Counted from the stretch's first letter, positions 53,512 to 61,992 are shown. The stretch: DNA of 64,000 bases from Burkholderia ambifaria (GCF_001443045.1 NZ_LKPJ01000004.1:63292-127291), one strand, 5' to 3'. Program-made: numbers and translations. The notes: a model not told the origin generated them from the sequence alone.

Positions 53512-54582
53512 TCAGCGCGCACGCGGATCGAACACGCGGTACAGCGCGTCGGTCAGCAGGTTGACGGTGATGAACATCGCGCCGATCACGAGCGTCGCGC
53601 CGAGCACCGCGTTCATGTCGGCGTTCAGCAGCGCGCCCGTCAGGTACGAGCCGAGCCCCGGCCACGCGAACACGATCTCGGTCAGCACCGAGCCTTCGAG
53701 CAGGTTGCTGTACGTGAGCGCGATCACGGTCAGGAGCGGCACGGCGATGTTGCCGAACGCATGCCGCCAGATCACGCGGCGCTCGGACAGGCCCTTCGCG
53801 CGCGCGGTGACGATGTATTCCTGGCTCAGCTGGTCGAGCATGAACGAGCGCGTCATCCGGCTCAGGTACGCGACCGAGTAGTAGCCGAGGATCGCGGCCG
53901 GCAGCGCGATGTGCGACACCGCGTTGCGGAACACGTCCCACTCGCCCGCGAGTGCCGCGTCGATCAGCAGGCTGCCCGTGCGCGGGTCGACCATCCCGTC
54001 GTACACGGGATCGAGCCGGCCGGGGCCGCCGACCCAGTGCAGCCGCGCATAGAACAGCAGCAGCCCCATCAGCCCGAGCCAGAACACCGGCACCGAATTG
54101 CCGATCAGGCCGACGAAGCGCGCGATGTGGTCGATCGGCCGGTTGTGCTTCACCGCGGCCGCGACGCCGAGCGGCACGCCGATCGCGATGCCGATCAAGG
54201 TCGCGATCGTCGCGAGTTCGAGCGTGGCGGGAAATACGCGCCGGATGTCGTCGAGCACCGGGTTCGACGTCAGCAGCGACATGCCGAGATTGCCGTGCAG
54301 CACGTCGCGCGCGTAGATCAGGAATTGCGTGACGAGCGGCTTGTCGAGACCGAGCGCGATGCGCTCGGCCGCGTACGCCTCGGCCGACGCGCGATCGCCG
54401 AGGATCGCGAGCACGGGATCGATCGGCACCTTGCGGCCGATCACGAACGTCAGCGCGAGCAGCCCCGCGAACGTGACGGCGAGCGTGAGCGCCCAGCGCA
54501 GCACGCGCAGCGCCCAGCGCACGGCCGGGTGCCGCGCGGACAGCGTGCGCAGTGCTTCGAGGGAGGAGGCGGGAGTCGACAT
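53512..54582 (-). CDS. ddpB: Dipeptide ABC transporter permease (DdpB-like)
   Basis: A 356-aa permease of the OppB/DppB type with about six helices, the typical LGLDKPLVTQFLIYARDVLHGNLGMSL extracellular segment and EAA loop SQEYIVTARAKGLSERRVIWRHAF. An N-terminal arm of about 25 residues is longer than in E. coli DdpB. The start lies 10 bases after the ddpA stop, which fits translational coupling. Confidence 0.95.
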   Translation of the reverse strand: MSTPASSLEALRTLSARHPAVRWALRVLRWALTLAVTFAGLLALTFVIGRKVPIDPVLAILGDRASAEAYAAERIALGLDKPLVTQFLIYARDVLHGNLGMSLLTSNPVLDDIRRVFPATLELATIATLIGIAIGVPLGVAAAVKHNRPIDHIARFVGLIGNSVPVFWLGLMGLLLFYARLHWVGGPGRLDPVYDGMVDPRTGSLLIDAALAGEWDVFRNAVSHIALPAAILGYYSVAYLSRMTRSFMLDQLSQEYIVTARAKGLSERRVIWRHAFGNIAVPLLTVIALTYSNLLEGSVLTEIVFAWPGLGSYLTGALLNADMNAVLGATLVIGAMFITVNLLTDALYRVFDPRAR

Positions 54583-54592
54583 TCGGCGAATC

Positions 54593-56194
54593 TTATTGCT
54601 TCTTCAGGTTACGGTACGACACGAGATCGTTGATCGGCCCGACTTCGAGCCCGCTCACGCCGGGCCGCGTCGCGACCTGCGCGACTTTCTCGAACATGAT
54701 CACGAACGGCGAGCGCGCGAGCAGCGCCTTCTGCATCGCCTGATACCGTTGCGCGCGTTGCGCGGCGGTCGGCTCGGCGAGTGCGGCGTCGGTTTCCTTC
54801 GTCAGTTGCGGAATGTCCCAGCTGTTGCGCCAGGCCAGCATTTTATAGCTCGACTTGTCGGAGTTGTCGGGGTTCCATGCAAAACCCTGCGCGTTGCTGT
54901 GCGGGTCGATGTAGTCCGCCGACCATTCGCCGATGTAGATGTCGTGCTGGCGCGCGCGGTATTTCGCGAGCGTCTGCTTGTTGTCGCCGGGGATCAGCTG
55001 CACCTTGACGCCGGCTTGCGCGAAGTTCGCCTGCACGGCCTGCGCGATCTCCGTGTACGGATAGTCGTTGCGCACGTCCATCGTCACCGAGAAGCCGTTC
55101 GGCACGCCGGCCTTCGCGAGCAGCGCCTTCGCCTTCGCGACGTCGAGCTTGTACGGGTTCGAATTCAGCGTGCCGAGGAAGCCTTCCGGCAGGAAGGTCT
55201 GGTGCACCTTGTAGGTCGTCTTCACGACGTTGGCCTGGATACCGGAATAGTCGACCAGCCACTTCAGCGCCTCCTGCACGTCGGGCTTCGCGAGCGTCGG
55301 GTTCTTCGTGTTCAGGCCGAGATACAGCAGCGTCGCCTGCGGCGATGCCGCGACCTTCGCCTTGCCGGATTTCACGACCGACGCGAGATTGTCGGGGCTC
55401 AGGTCGCGCGCCGCGTCGACGTCGCCGTTTTCCAGCAGCAGCCGCTGGCTTGCCGCTTCGGGCACATGGCGCAGCACGATGCGCTTCATCGCGAGCGGCA
55501 GCCGGTAGCCGTCGAAGCGCTGCAGCACGATGCTGTCGCCGGCGCTCCACTTGACCAGCTTGTAGGCGCCCGAGCCGGCCTCGTTGGTCTTCAGCCATGC
55601 GTTGCCGAAATCGTTGCCCTGCTGGTGCGACAGCAGCAGCTTCTTGTCGACCACCGACGCGGGCCAGGAGCCGAGCACGTTCAGCACGAAGGTCGGCGCG
55701 TACTTGTGGTCGGTCGTGATCGACACCGTCTGGTCGTCGAGCTTCTTCACGTTCGCCGCGACGTTCGCCTTCGTGAGGCCGATGCCGGTCAGCACGGCGG
55801 CCGGACCCTTGTCGAGCAGCACCGCGCGCTGGATCGACCACGCGACGTCGTCGGCCGTCAGCGGGTTGCCCGAGTGGAACTTGAGACCCGAGCGCAGCTT
55901 GAACGTATAGGTCAGCCCGTCGGGGCTCACCGTCCACGACTGCGCGACATCGCCGTTGAATTTCGACGGATCGCGCAGGTCGACGCGCACGAGCCGGTCG
56001 TATGTGTTCGCGACGTATTCCTCCGGCACCAGCTCGTAGATCTCGCCGGGATCGAGCGTCGTGAATTCGTCGAGCAGCGTGGCCATCACGAACATGTCCT
56101 TCGGCGTCTCCGCGTGTGCGGCGCGAAGCGGAACGGCGGCGAGGACGGACGCGGCGGCGAGCGCCGCGACGAGCCGGGAGGTCAGGGGTTTCAT
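54593..56194 (-). CDS. ddpA: D,D-dipeptide-type periplasmic binding protein (copy 1)
   Basis: A 533-aa extracellular solute-binding protein family 5 member. The signal peptide (about residues 1-28, AHA before ETP) is followed by TTLDPGEIYELVPEEYVANTYDRLVRVD and GLTYTFKLRSGLKFHSGNPLTADDVAWS. It delivers peptides to DdpBC. Gene order next to ddpX suggests D-Ala-D-Ala as ligand, but family members differ. A paralogue of about the same length lies at 59748-61337 with most blocks identical (NPYKxxVAKAKALLAKAG, RARQHDIxIGEWS), suggesting a duplication. The ddpX stop lies 61 bases upstream. Confidence 0.93.
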   Translation of the reverse strand: MKPLTSRLVAALAAASVLAAVPLRAAHAETPKDMFVMATLLDEFTTLDPGEIYELVPEEYVANTYDRLVRVDLRDPSKFNGDVAQSWTVSPDGLTYTFKLRSGLKFHSGNPLTADDVAWSIQRAVLLDKGPAAVLTGIGLTKANVAANVKKLDDQTVSITTDHKYAPTFVLNVLGSWPASVVDKKLLLSHQQGNDFGNAWLKTNEAGSGAYKLVKWSAGDSIVLQRFDGYRLPLAMKRIVLRHVPEAASQRLLLENGDVDAARDLSPDNLASVVKSGKAKVAASPQATLLYLGLNTKNPTLAKPDVQEALKWLVDYSGIQANVVKTTYKVHQTFLPEGFLGTLNSNPYKLDVAKAKALLAKAGVPNGFSVTMDVRNDYPYTEIAQAVQANFAQAGVKVQLIPGDNKQTLAKYRARQHDIYIGEWSADYIDPHSNAQGFAWNPDNSDKSSYKMLAWRNSWDIPQLTKETDAALAEPTAAQRAQRYQAMQKALLARSPFVIMFEKVAQVATRPGVSGLEVGPINDLVSYRNLKKQ

Positions 56195-56255
56195 GGGCGC
56201 TTCTCCATCTGTCGTTGAAGTCGTTGAACGTGAACGGTGAGGGGAACGTGCATCG

Positions 56256-56819
56256 TTACATCAGGCGCCACGGGCCGCTCGCCGCGTTGTCGATCTGCGG
56301 CAACGCGCGCGAACCGGGCAGCTCGTAGTGCCACCACTCGCTGTCGATATGCGAGAAGCCGGCCGCATGCATCACGCCGAGCAGCAGCAGCCGGTTGCGT
56401 TGCACGGCTTCGGGCAGCCCCGCGTGGAAGTGGCCCGACGCGGCCACCATCTCGTCGAAACCGGTGCCCATGTCGAGCGGCTCGCCGTTCGCGCCGACGA
56501 GCGTCAGGTCGAGCGCGGTGCCGCGGCTGTGGTTCGAGCCGCGGCCGAGATCGGCGACGAAGTTCGGATCGGGCAGGAAATCCCACAGCACCTGCTGCGC
56601 CTGCGGCGGCCGGTACGCATCGTAGATGCGCAGCGTGAAGCCGGCCTGCGCGGCGACGTCGACCGCGCGACGCAGCGCGGCTTCGGCCGGCTCGAGCAGC
56701 AGGCAGTGCGCGCGCCGGTAGATCGGCTTGCCGGTCAGGTTGCGCTCGGTCGCGTAGACGAGGTCGATCTCGACGCGATGCGTGGCGGGCGTGATTTCGA
56801 CGAGGCGGTGACGGTTCAT
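56256..56819 (-). CDS. ddpX: D-alanyl-D-alanine dipeptidase
   Basis: A 187-aa VanX/DdpX-family zinc dipeptidase. All catalytic residues are visible: Arg70 in YDAYRP, zinc ligands His97 and Asp104 in NHSRGTALDLT, general base Glu161 and zinc ligand His164 in SEWWHYE. It hydrolyses D-Ala-D-Ala released during peptidoglycan turnover and allows reuse of D-alanine. There is no signal peptide, so it acts in the cytoplasm on imported dipeptide. It is second in the operon, 17 bases after the RpiR gene, and the order ddpX-A-B-C-D-F equals that of E. coli. A longer open frame upstream is a shadow of the RpiR gene. Confidence 0.96.
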   Translation of the reverse strand: MNRHRLVEITPATHRVEIDLVYATERNLTGKPIYRRAHCLLLEPAEAALRRAVDVAAQAGFTLRIYDAYRPPQAQQVLWDFLPDPNFVADLGRGSNHSRGTALDLTLVGANGEPLDMGTGFDEMVAASGHFHAGLPEAVQRNRLLLLGVMHAAGFSHIDSEWWHYELPGSRALPQIDNAASGPWRLM

Positions 56820-56836
56820 CGGCGGTTCGGGTTCGC

Positions 56837-57718
56837 TCAGGATTCGAATTGGTCGAATGTGCGCTGCAGCTCGCGGTTGCGCGCGACGCGCCGGTCGATC
56901 GCGGGACCGAGGCGGTCGACCACGGCGGTGATCAACAGGTTGAACAGGCAGGTAAGCGGCGCGAGCGAATCCCAGAACTGACCGACGTCGGTCTTCACCT
57001 GCAGCAGGTCGGCCGGCCATTCGCGCGCCCACGGGCAATAGAGATCGGTGACCAGCGCGAACGGCTGGCCGTGCTCGGCGGCCGCCTGGCAATAGCGGCG
57101 CGCGCTACGCGAATAGGCGCGCGTATCGGTGACGATGCAGTACGGCCGCTCGAACTCGGAATTCAGCGAATCGACGTACGAGCCCGACTGGCCGTCGGAA
57201 TAGAACACGCGCGGGCGCAGGTATTCGAGATAACTGCTGAACGCATTGCTGATGCCGCGGGTCGACTGGATACCGAGGATGAACACGGCGTCGGCATGCG
57301 CGATCCGGTCCGCGACCTGAGCGAACACCGGCTCTTCCGCGAGCCGGTACACGTGGCGGATCGCGTCGAGTTCGCGATCGAGCGACGATGCCAGCGTGCC
57401 GTCGCTGCGGTTGCCGTCGTCGGCGGTCGTGGGTGCGGCTGCGGTGCGGCGGTATTCGTCAAGGCGATCGGTGATCATCCACGGGCGGTCGCTGCCGCCG
57501 CGCAGCTCGCGTTTCAGGTCGTCGAGGTTCTGGTAGCCGACGCTGCGCAGGAAGCGTCCGACCGAGATGCCGCTGGTGCCGGCCTGCTGCGCGATCTGGT
57601 CGGCCGTCTCGAGCCCGAGCCGGTCGAGGTTCGCGAGCATGTAGCTCGCGATGCGCTTCGCGGTCGGCGTCAGTTCGGCAAAGCGGGATTCGACGGTATG
57701 GGCGAACGCGCAGGTCAT
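56837..57718 (-). CDS. MurR/RpiR-family regulator (HTH_6 plus SIS)
   Basis: A 293-aa regulator. The N-terminal RpiR helix-turn-helix (about residues 1-77) includes LTPTAKRIASYMLANLDRLGLETADQIAQQAGTS-type helices. A middle linker with low-complexity TTADDGN leads to a sugar-isomerase (SIS) ligand domain (about 125-260, with VFILGIQSTRGISNAFSSYLEYL). SIS regulators sense phosphosugars; MurR senses MurNAc-6-phosphate. As the first gene of the D-Ala-D-Ala operon, it links dipeptide uptake to cell-wall-derived sugar signals, which is inference. The start has no clear ribosome site. Confidence 0.92.
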   Translation of the reverse strand: MTCAFAHTVESRFAELTPTAKRIASYMLANLDRLGLETADQIAQQAGTSGISVGRFLRSVGYQNLDDLKRELRGGSDRPWMITDRLDEYRRTAAAPTTADDGNRSDGTLASSLDRELDAIRHVYRLAEEPVFAQVADRIAHADAVFILGIQSTRGISNAFSSYLEYLRPRVFYSDGQSGSYVDSLNSEFERPYCIVTDTRAYSRSARRYCQAAAEHGQPFALVTDLYCPWAREWPADLLQVKTDVGQFWDSLAPLTCLFNLLITAVVDRLGPAIDRRVARNRELQRTFDQFES

Positions 57719-57724
57719 CGAGCT

Positions 57725-57767
57725 GTTAGATGTTTGTCATCTGATGATTTGGTGTCATCCATCTAAC
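57725..57767. promoter_or_regulatory. Candidate operator of the rpiR-ddp operon
   Basis: GTTAGATG (57725-57732) and CATCTAAC (57760-57767) are perfect reverse complements flanking TCATC-T-GATGA (57737-57747), itself a palindrome. The block lies 7-49 bases upstream of the RpiR start codon. RpiR/MurR proteins bind such interrupted palindromes near their own promoters. Confidence 0.5.
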
Positions 57768-57857
57768 AAAGCCAAAATCATTCGCGCCAGCAGATAAAAA
57801 CTATGGTTGGGGCAGGGTGATAGGGTCGGGCAGGCTCCGCCAACGACAGGAGGGGTT

Positions 57858-58016
57858 ATGTACGGCAGCGGGCAAATTATTCCTGTCAGACATATTCAGC
57901 GCATATCTCTGACAGGAATAATTTGCGTTTATGTCTGCCAGAGATATACTGCGTTTATTGCCTACTGGACTCCATGCCGTGAATTTCATCGTCAATACCC
58001 CCACGCAACTGGGTGA
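57858..58016 (+). CDS. Possible 52-aa leader peptide overlapping hipB
   Basis: ATG 57858 is preceded by AGGAGGGG at 3-10 bases, the strongest ribosome site between rpiR and hipB. The frame runs through the large palindrome and ends at TGA 58014-58016, inside the hipB coding region in another frame. The peptide starts MYGSGQIIPVRHIQRISLTG and has a hydrophobic middle. It may be a leader that couples or controls hipB translation, because the hipB GTG has only a weak site. It may also be accidental; no homologue is known to me. Confidence 0.4.
   Translation: MYGSGQIIPVRHIQRISLTGIICVYVCQRYTAFIAYWTPCREFHRQYPHATG
57872..57947. promoter_or_regulatory. Large palindromic control element upstream of hipB
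   Basis: GCAAATTATTCCTGTCAGA (57872-57890) and its exact complement (57908-57926) form a perfect 19-bp inverted repeat around a 17-base centre that is itself mostly paired (CATAT...ATATC). A third half-site, TCTGCCAGAGATAT (57934-57947), repeats the core ATATCTCTGACAG in inverted orientation. Three copies of a shared 14-base motif in alternating orientation fit cooperative HipB binding, as in E. coli hipBA, or a strong RNA stem-loop. Confidence 0.75.
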
Positions 58017-58227
58017 GATCCTGTCGTCTGCGCGTCAGGAGAACGGGCTGACGCAAGCCGAGGCGGCGGCGCGCATCGGCGTCGGCCAGTCGCGCCTGTC
58101 GTCGCTCGAGACCACGCGCACCGCAAGCCTGTCGCTCAGCCAATTGCTCGAGTTGACCGCGTTGTACGGTCTCGAACTCAGCATCCGGTCGAAAGGCGGG
58201 CGCGACACCGGCGACGTCGAGTGGTAA
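57979..58227 (+). CDS. hipB: HipB-like antitoxin (XRE-family HTH)
   Basis: An 82-aa XRE-type DNA-binding antitoxin with helices LGEILSSARQENGLTQAEAAARIGVGQSRLSSLE and a C-terminal beta strand LYGLELSIRSKGG for dimerisation, as in HipB. The upstream ATG at 57931 would place 16 codons inside the palindromic operator, so the GTG at 57979 (VNFIVNTPTQLGEIL) is preferred. It neutralises HipA and represses the operon. The stop lies 3 bases before the hipA start. Confidence 0.92.
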   Translation: MNFIVNTPTQLGEILSSARQENGLTQAEAAARIGVGQSRLSSLETTRTASLSLSQLLELTALYGLELSIRSKGGRDTGDVEW

Positions 58228-58230
58228 GCG

Positions 58231-59565
58231 ATGGGGCGTAAATCGCATACCCGCGCACTATCGATCTGGGCCAACGGTCAGCGGGTCGGAACCTGGCGGA
58301 TTCCCGCGCGCGGCGACATGGAGTTGCGGTATGACGCCGGCTGGAAGCAGTCGGATGCCGGCCGCCCACTGTCGCTGTCGCTGCCGTTCGGCGTCGGCGA
58401 TGCACCGTTGCGCGGCGAGCGCGTGAATCACTACTTCGACAATCTGCTACCCGACAGCGACGCGGTTCGCCGCCGGCTCGCGTCCCGGTTCGGCACGGCA
58501 ACGATCGAGCCGTTCGATCTGCTTGCCGCGCTCGGACGGGACTGCGTCGGTGCTGTTCAGCTGCTCGGCGAGGACGAAACGCCGATGGGTCATGGCCGGA
58601 TCGATGGTACCCCGTTGTCGGACGACGAGGTGGCGCGCGCGCTTGATCAGGCGAGCGGGGTGGCGGGCGGTGCGGAGGATGATGACGACTTCCGTCTGTC
58701 CCTGGCCGGCGCACAGGAAAAGACCGCGCTGTTGTTTCACGACGGGCGGTGGATGCGCCCGCATGGCGCGACGCCGACGACGCATATTCTCAAGTTGCCG
58801 CTCGGACTGGTCGGCAACAAGCGCGCGGATCTCACGGCATCCGTCGAAAACGAGTGGCTGTGCCTGGAGATCCTGCGCGCGTACGGTTTGCCGACGGCCG
58901 ATGCCGAAATCGTGTGTTTCGGCGAACACAAGGTGCTGTCGGTCGCGCGCTTCGATCGTGCGTTGCATCGTGACGGCGGATGGCTGTTGCGCTTGCCTCA
59001 AGAGGATTTCTGCCAGGCGCTCGGCGTGCCGCCGCATCTGAAATACGAATCGCAGGGCGGCCCCGGCGTGCCCGATCTTGCGGCCATCCTGCGTCGGTCG
59101 GAAACGGCGCAGGCCGACCTCGACACGCTGTTCACCGCGCTGGTCGTGTTCTGGATGCTCGCCGCACCGGACGGGCATGCGAAGAACTTCAGCCTGCGCC
59201 TGTTGCCGCGCGGCCGTTTCCGCCTGACGCCGCTCTATGACGTGATGTCGATCTGGCCGGTCGAGGGAGACGGCGCGAACCAGTGGTCGTGGCACAAGGC
59301 GAAGCTTGCCATGGCCGTACACGGCAAGCGGAAGCACTATGCGATGCGCGACATCACGCGCCGGCACTTCAGCGCGATGGCCGAACATTGTCTGCTCGGC
59401 GATATCGCGACGCCGATCGTCGAGCGGCTCGTCGCTGCGACACCGCACGTCATCGAGTCGGTCGGCGCGGCGCTGCCGGCCGGGTTTCCGGCGAGGATCG
59501 CCGAGCGCATTCTGGGCGGATTGCGCTTCGCCGCGCAGCGCCTCGCCGACATGCCGCGCACCTGA
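58231..59565 (+). CDS. hipA: HipA-family serine/threonine kinase toxin
   Basis: A 444-aa HipA toxin. The regulatory Ser157 lies in the P-loop-like motif LSLAGAQEKTALL (Ser150 in E. coli). Others are HILKLPLGL, ENEWLCLEI, VARFDRAL, QEDFCQALG, and the catalytic loop DGHAKNFSL with Asp314, then LTPLYDVMS as the metal-binding Asp. All catalytic residues are intact. E. coli HipA phosphorylates glutamyl-tRNA synthetase and causes growth arrest and persistence. It is co-transcribed with hipB. The operon lies between two paralogous dipeptide-binding-protein genes. Confidence 0.95.
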   Translation: MGRKSHTRALSIWANGQRVGTWRIPARGDMELRYDAGWKQSDAGRPLSLSLPFGVGDAPLRGERVNHYFDNLLPDSDAVRRRLASRFGTATIEPFDLLAALGRDCVGAVQLLGEDETPMGHGRIDGTPLSDDEVARALDQASGVAGGAEDDDDFRLSLAGAQEKTALLFHDGRWMRPHGATPTTHILKLPLGLVGNKRADLTASVENEWLCLEILRAYGLPTADAEIVCFGEHKVLSVARFDRALHRDGGWLLRLPQEDFCQALGVPPHLKYESQGGPGVPDLAAILRRSETAQADLDTLFTALVVFWMLAAPDGHAKNFSLRLLPRGRFRLTPLYDVMSIWPVEGDGANQWSWHKAKLAMAVHGKRKHYAMRDITRRHFSAMAEHCLLGDIATPIVERLVAATPHVIESVGAALPAGFPARIAERILGGLRFAAQRLADMPRT

Positions 59566-59747
59566 CGTCGGGTGGCAGGCACCCGACGCATCACCTGCCG
59601 CGAGTAGACGAGCAGCGGCGATGGTGACTGGACGGGTGCGTGATGTATCCGATGCGGGCGGCAACCGGGTCGGACGGCGCCGGCGTGCCGTCCGACAGCG
59701 CGAACGGCGCACCGAGGCGACCGGGCCGCAACCGCGGCTGGCCGGCC

Positions 59748-61337
59748 TTATTTGGCCAGCGTCCGGTACGACACGAGGTCGTTGATCGGCCCGATCTCCG
59801 GCCCGGTCGTGCCGGGGCGCGTCGCGACCTGCACGACCTTCTCGAACATGATGATGAACGGCGAGTTCGCGAGCACGGACTTCTGCAGCGCCTCGTAGCG
59901 CTGCGCGCGCTTCGCGGGCGACGGTTCGACGAGCGCGGCCTCGGTGTCCTTCGTCAGCTGCGGAATGTCCCAGCTGTTGCGCCACGCGAGCATCTTCGTC
60001 TTCGACTGGTCGGAATTGTCAGGATTCCATGCGAACCCGCGCGCGTTGCTGTTCGGGTCCATGTAGTCGGGCGACCATTCGCCGATGAAGATGTCGTGCT
60101 GGCGTGCGCGGTACTTGCCGATCGCCTGCTTCGCATCGCCCGGGATCAGCTTCACGCGGATGCCGCCCTGCGCGAAGTTCGCCTGCAGCGCTTGCGCGAT
60201 CTCGATGTACGGATAGTCGTTCGGCATGTCCATCGTCACGTCGAAGCCGTTCGGCAAGCCGGCCTTCGCGAGCAGCGCCTTCGCCTTCGCGACGTTCTGC
60301 TTGTACGGGTTCGAATTCAGCGTGCCGAGGAAGCCTTCGGGCAGGAAGGTCTCATGCACCTTGTAGGTGGTGCTGACGATGTTGCGCTGGATGCCGTCGT
60401 AGTCGACGAGCCACTTCATCGCCTGCTGCACGTCAGGCTTCGCGAGGTTCGGGTTCTTCGTGTTCAGGCTCAGGTACAGCAGCGCGGACACGGGCCACGA
60501 CGCGACCTTGATCTTGCCGGCCTTGGTCAGCGCGGCGAGGCTGTCGGGGCTCAGGTTGCGCGCGGCGTCGACGTCGCCGTTCTCCAGCAGCAGCCGCTGC
60601 GCGGACGCCTCGGGCACGTGGCGCAGCACGATGCGCTTCATCGGGTACGGCGCGCGGTACTTGTCGAAACGCTGCAGCACGATGCTCTCGTTCGGCGTCC
60701 ACTTGACGAGCTGGTACGGGCCCGAGCCCGCGTCGTTGGTCTTCAGCCAGCCGCTGCCGAAATCGTTGCCCTGCTGGTGCGACAGCAGCAGCTTCTTGTC
60801 GAGGACCGACGCCGGGCATGCGCTCAGCACGTTGAGCACGAAGCTCGGCGCGTACTTGCGGTCGGTTTCGAGTACGAAGGTCTGCGGGTCGACCGCGCGC
60901 ACCTTCTGCATCACGTTCGCCTTCGTGAGGCCGAGATCGGCGAGCACGCCGGCCGGGCCCTTGTCGAGCAGGATGGTGCGCTGCAGCGACCACGCGACGT
61001 CGTCGGCGGTGACCGGGTTGCCGGAGTGGAAGGCGAGACCGGGGCGCAGCTTGAACGTGTAGGTGATGCCGTCGGCGCCGACCGTCCACGATTGCGCGAT
61101 CTGCCCGTCGAAGCGCGTCGGGTCCTTCAGGTCGACCCGCACGAGCCGTTCGTAGGTGTTCGCGACGTACTCGGACGGCACGAGCTCGTAGATTTCGCTC
61201 GGATCGAGGGTCGTGAATTCGCCGAGCTGGGTGGCGACGACGAAAATGCCGGGCGGCGTCGCGGCCTGCGCCGGCAGCGCCGGAACGAGGGCGACGAGCG
61301 CGGCGCTGACGAACAGCCGGGACAGCAGGTGCTTCAT
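59748..61337 (-). CDS. D,D-dipeptide-type periplasmic binding protein (copy 2)
   Basis: A 529-aa family 5 solute-binding protein with signal peptide (about residues 1-25, AQA before ATP). It is clearly paralogous to the ddpA product at 54593-56194: shared blocks include EIYELVP-EYVANTY-RLVRVDL, LSHQQGNDFG, VLRHVPEA and NSWDIPQLTK, in the same order and with nearly equal length. It is an orphan without its own permease genes nearby and could feed the same DdpBCDF transporter with a different peptide. The hipBA operon converges on it, with 182 empty bases between the stops. Confidence 0.93.
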   Translation of the reverse strand: MKHLLSRLFVSAALVALVPALPAQAATPPGIFVVATQLGEFTTLDPSEIYELVPSEYVANTYERLVRVDLKDPTRFDGQIAQSWTVGADGITYTFKLRPGLAFHSGNPVTADDVAWSLQRTILLDKGPAGVLADLGLTKANVMQKVRAVDPQTFVLETDRKYAPSFVLNVLSACPASVLDKKLLLSHQQGNDFGSGWLKTNDAGSGPYQLVKWTPNESIVLQRFDKYRAPYPMKRIVLRHVPEASAQRLLLENGDVDAARNLSPDSLAALTKAGKIKVASWPVSALLYLSLNTKNPNLAKPDVQQAMKWLVDYDGIQRNIVSTTYKVHETFLPEGFLGTLNSNPYKQNVAKAKALLAKAGLPNGFDVTMDMPNDYPYIEIAQALQANFAQGGIRVKLIPGDAKQAIGKYRARQHDIFIGEWSPDYMDPNSNARGFAWNPDNSDQSKTKMLAWRNSWDIPQLTKDTEAALVEPSPAKRAQRYEALQKSVLANSPFIIMFEKVVQVATRPGTTGPEIGPINDLVSYRTLAK

Positions 61338-61473
61338 GCGGGCTCCGTGGAAAGGGAATCGTGGTGCGATTCTCTCATCGACGGCAGCCCGGATGAAAAT
61401 ATTCGACAGGCGCGCATGACAGCGCCCGCGGCGGGGCTTGCGGGCCGGGCACGATACCCGGCACCGGCGGCGC

Positions 61474-61806
61474 TCAGATCACGCAGCGCGCGATCGCGAA
61501 GCGCATCGCTTCCTCGGCTGGCTCGCTGCCCGAGCCGCGCACGACCTTGACGACCGAACCGTGGCCCGACGGCGTGAGCGTGACGAAGTACGAGCGCGAT
61601 CCGACGGTGATGTCGGTCACGCCGTTGTGCTGCGACTGCTCGGTGCCGGACAGGCGGCTGTCGAGGCAGTTCGCGATCGCGTGGGCCGGACGCGCCGACG
61701 ACACGTAGATCATCGGCGCCGAGCCGGATGCGGCCGAGTTGGACGAGGGCGCGGAACCGCACGCGGCGAGCAGGGCGGCGGGAAGGAGCAGCAGGAATCG
61801 TTTCAT
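61474..61806 (-). CDS. Small hypothetical lipoprotein
   Basis: A 110-aa protein with a lipoprotein signal (MKRFLLLLPAALLAACGS, lipobox LAAC) and a Ser/Ala-rich linker. A compact domain follows with NCLDSRL, DITVGSRSYFVTLTP and a C-terminal cysteine in IARCVI; two cysteines could form a disulfide. The family is unknown to me, although many small Burkholderia lipoproteins have this layout. Start 61806 gives the proper lipobox; the open frame further upstream is not conserved-looking. Confidence 0.8.
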   Translation of the reverse strand: MKRFLLLLPAALLAACGSAPSSNSAASGSAPMIYVSSARPAHAIANCLDSRLSGTEQSQHNGVTDITVGSRSYFVTLTPSGHGSVVKVVRGSGSEPAEEAMRFAIARCVI

Positions 61807-61992
61807 GATCGGAATCGTCGTGTGTCTCGTGTCGAGGCTGGGGCGCGGGGTATGCGAAACGCGGAGCTTCGCGACGAAACCGCCGGAATCGTGCCGTTCT
61901 TGACGGTCGATACGGGCGGCGGCTGACGTCGGAGTATACCCGCGGCACTTGACACGCAAGGCCTGCTGAAACGATTCGATACAACAACAAGC

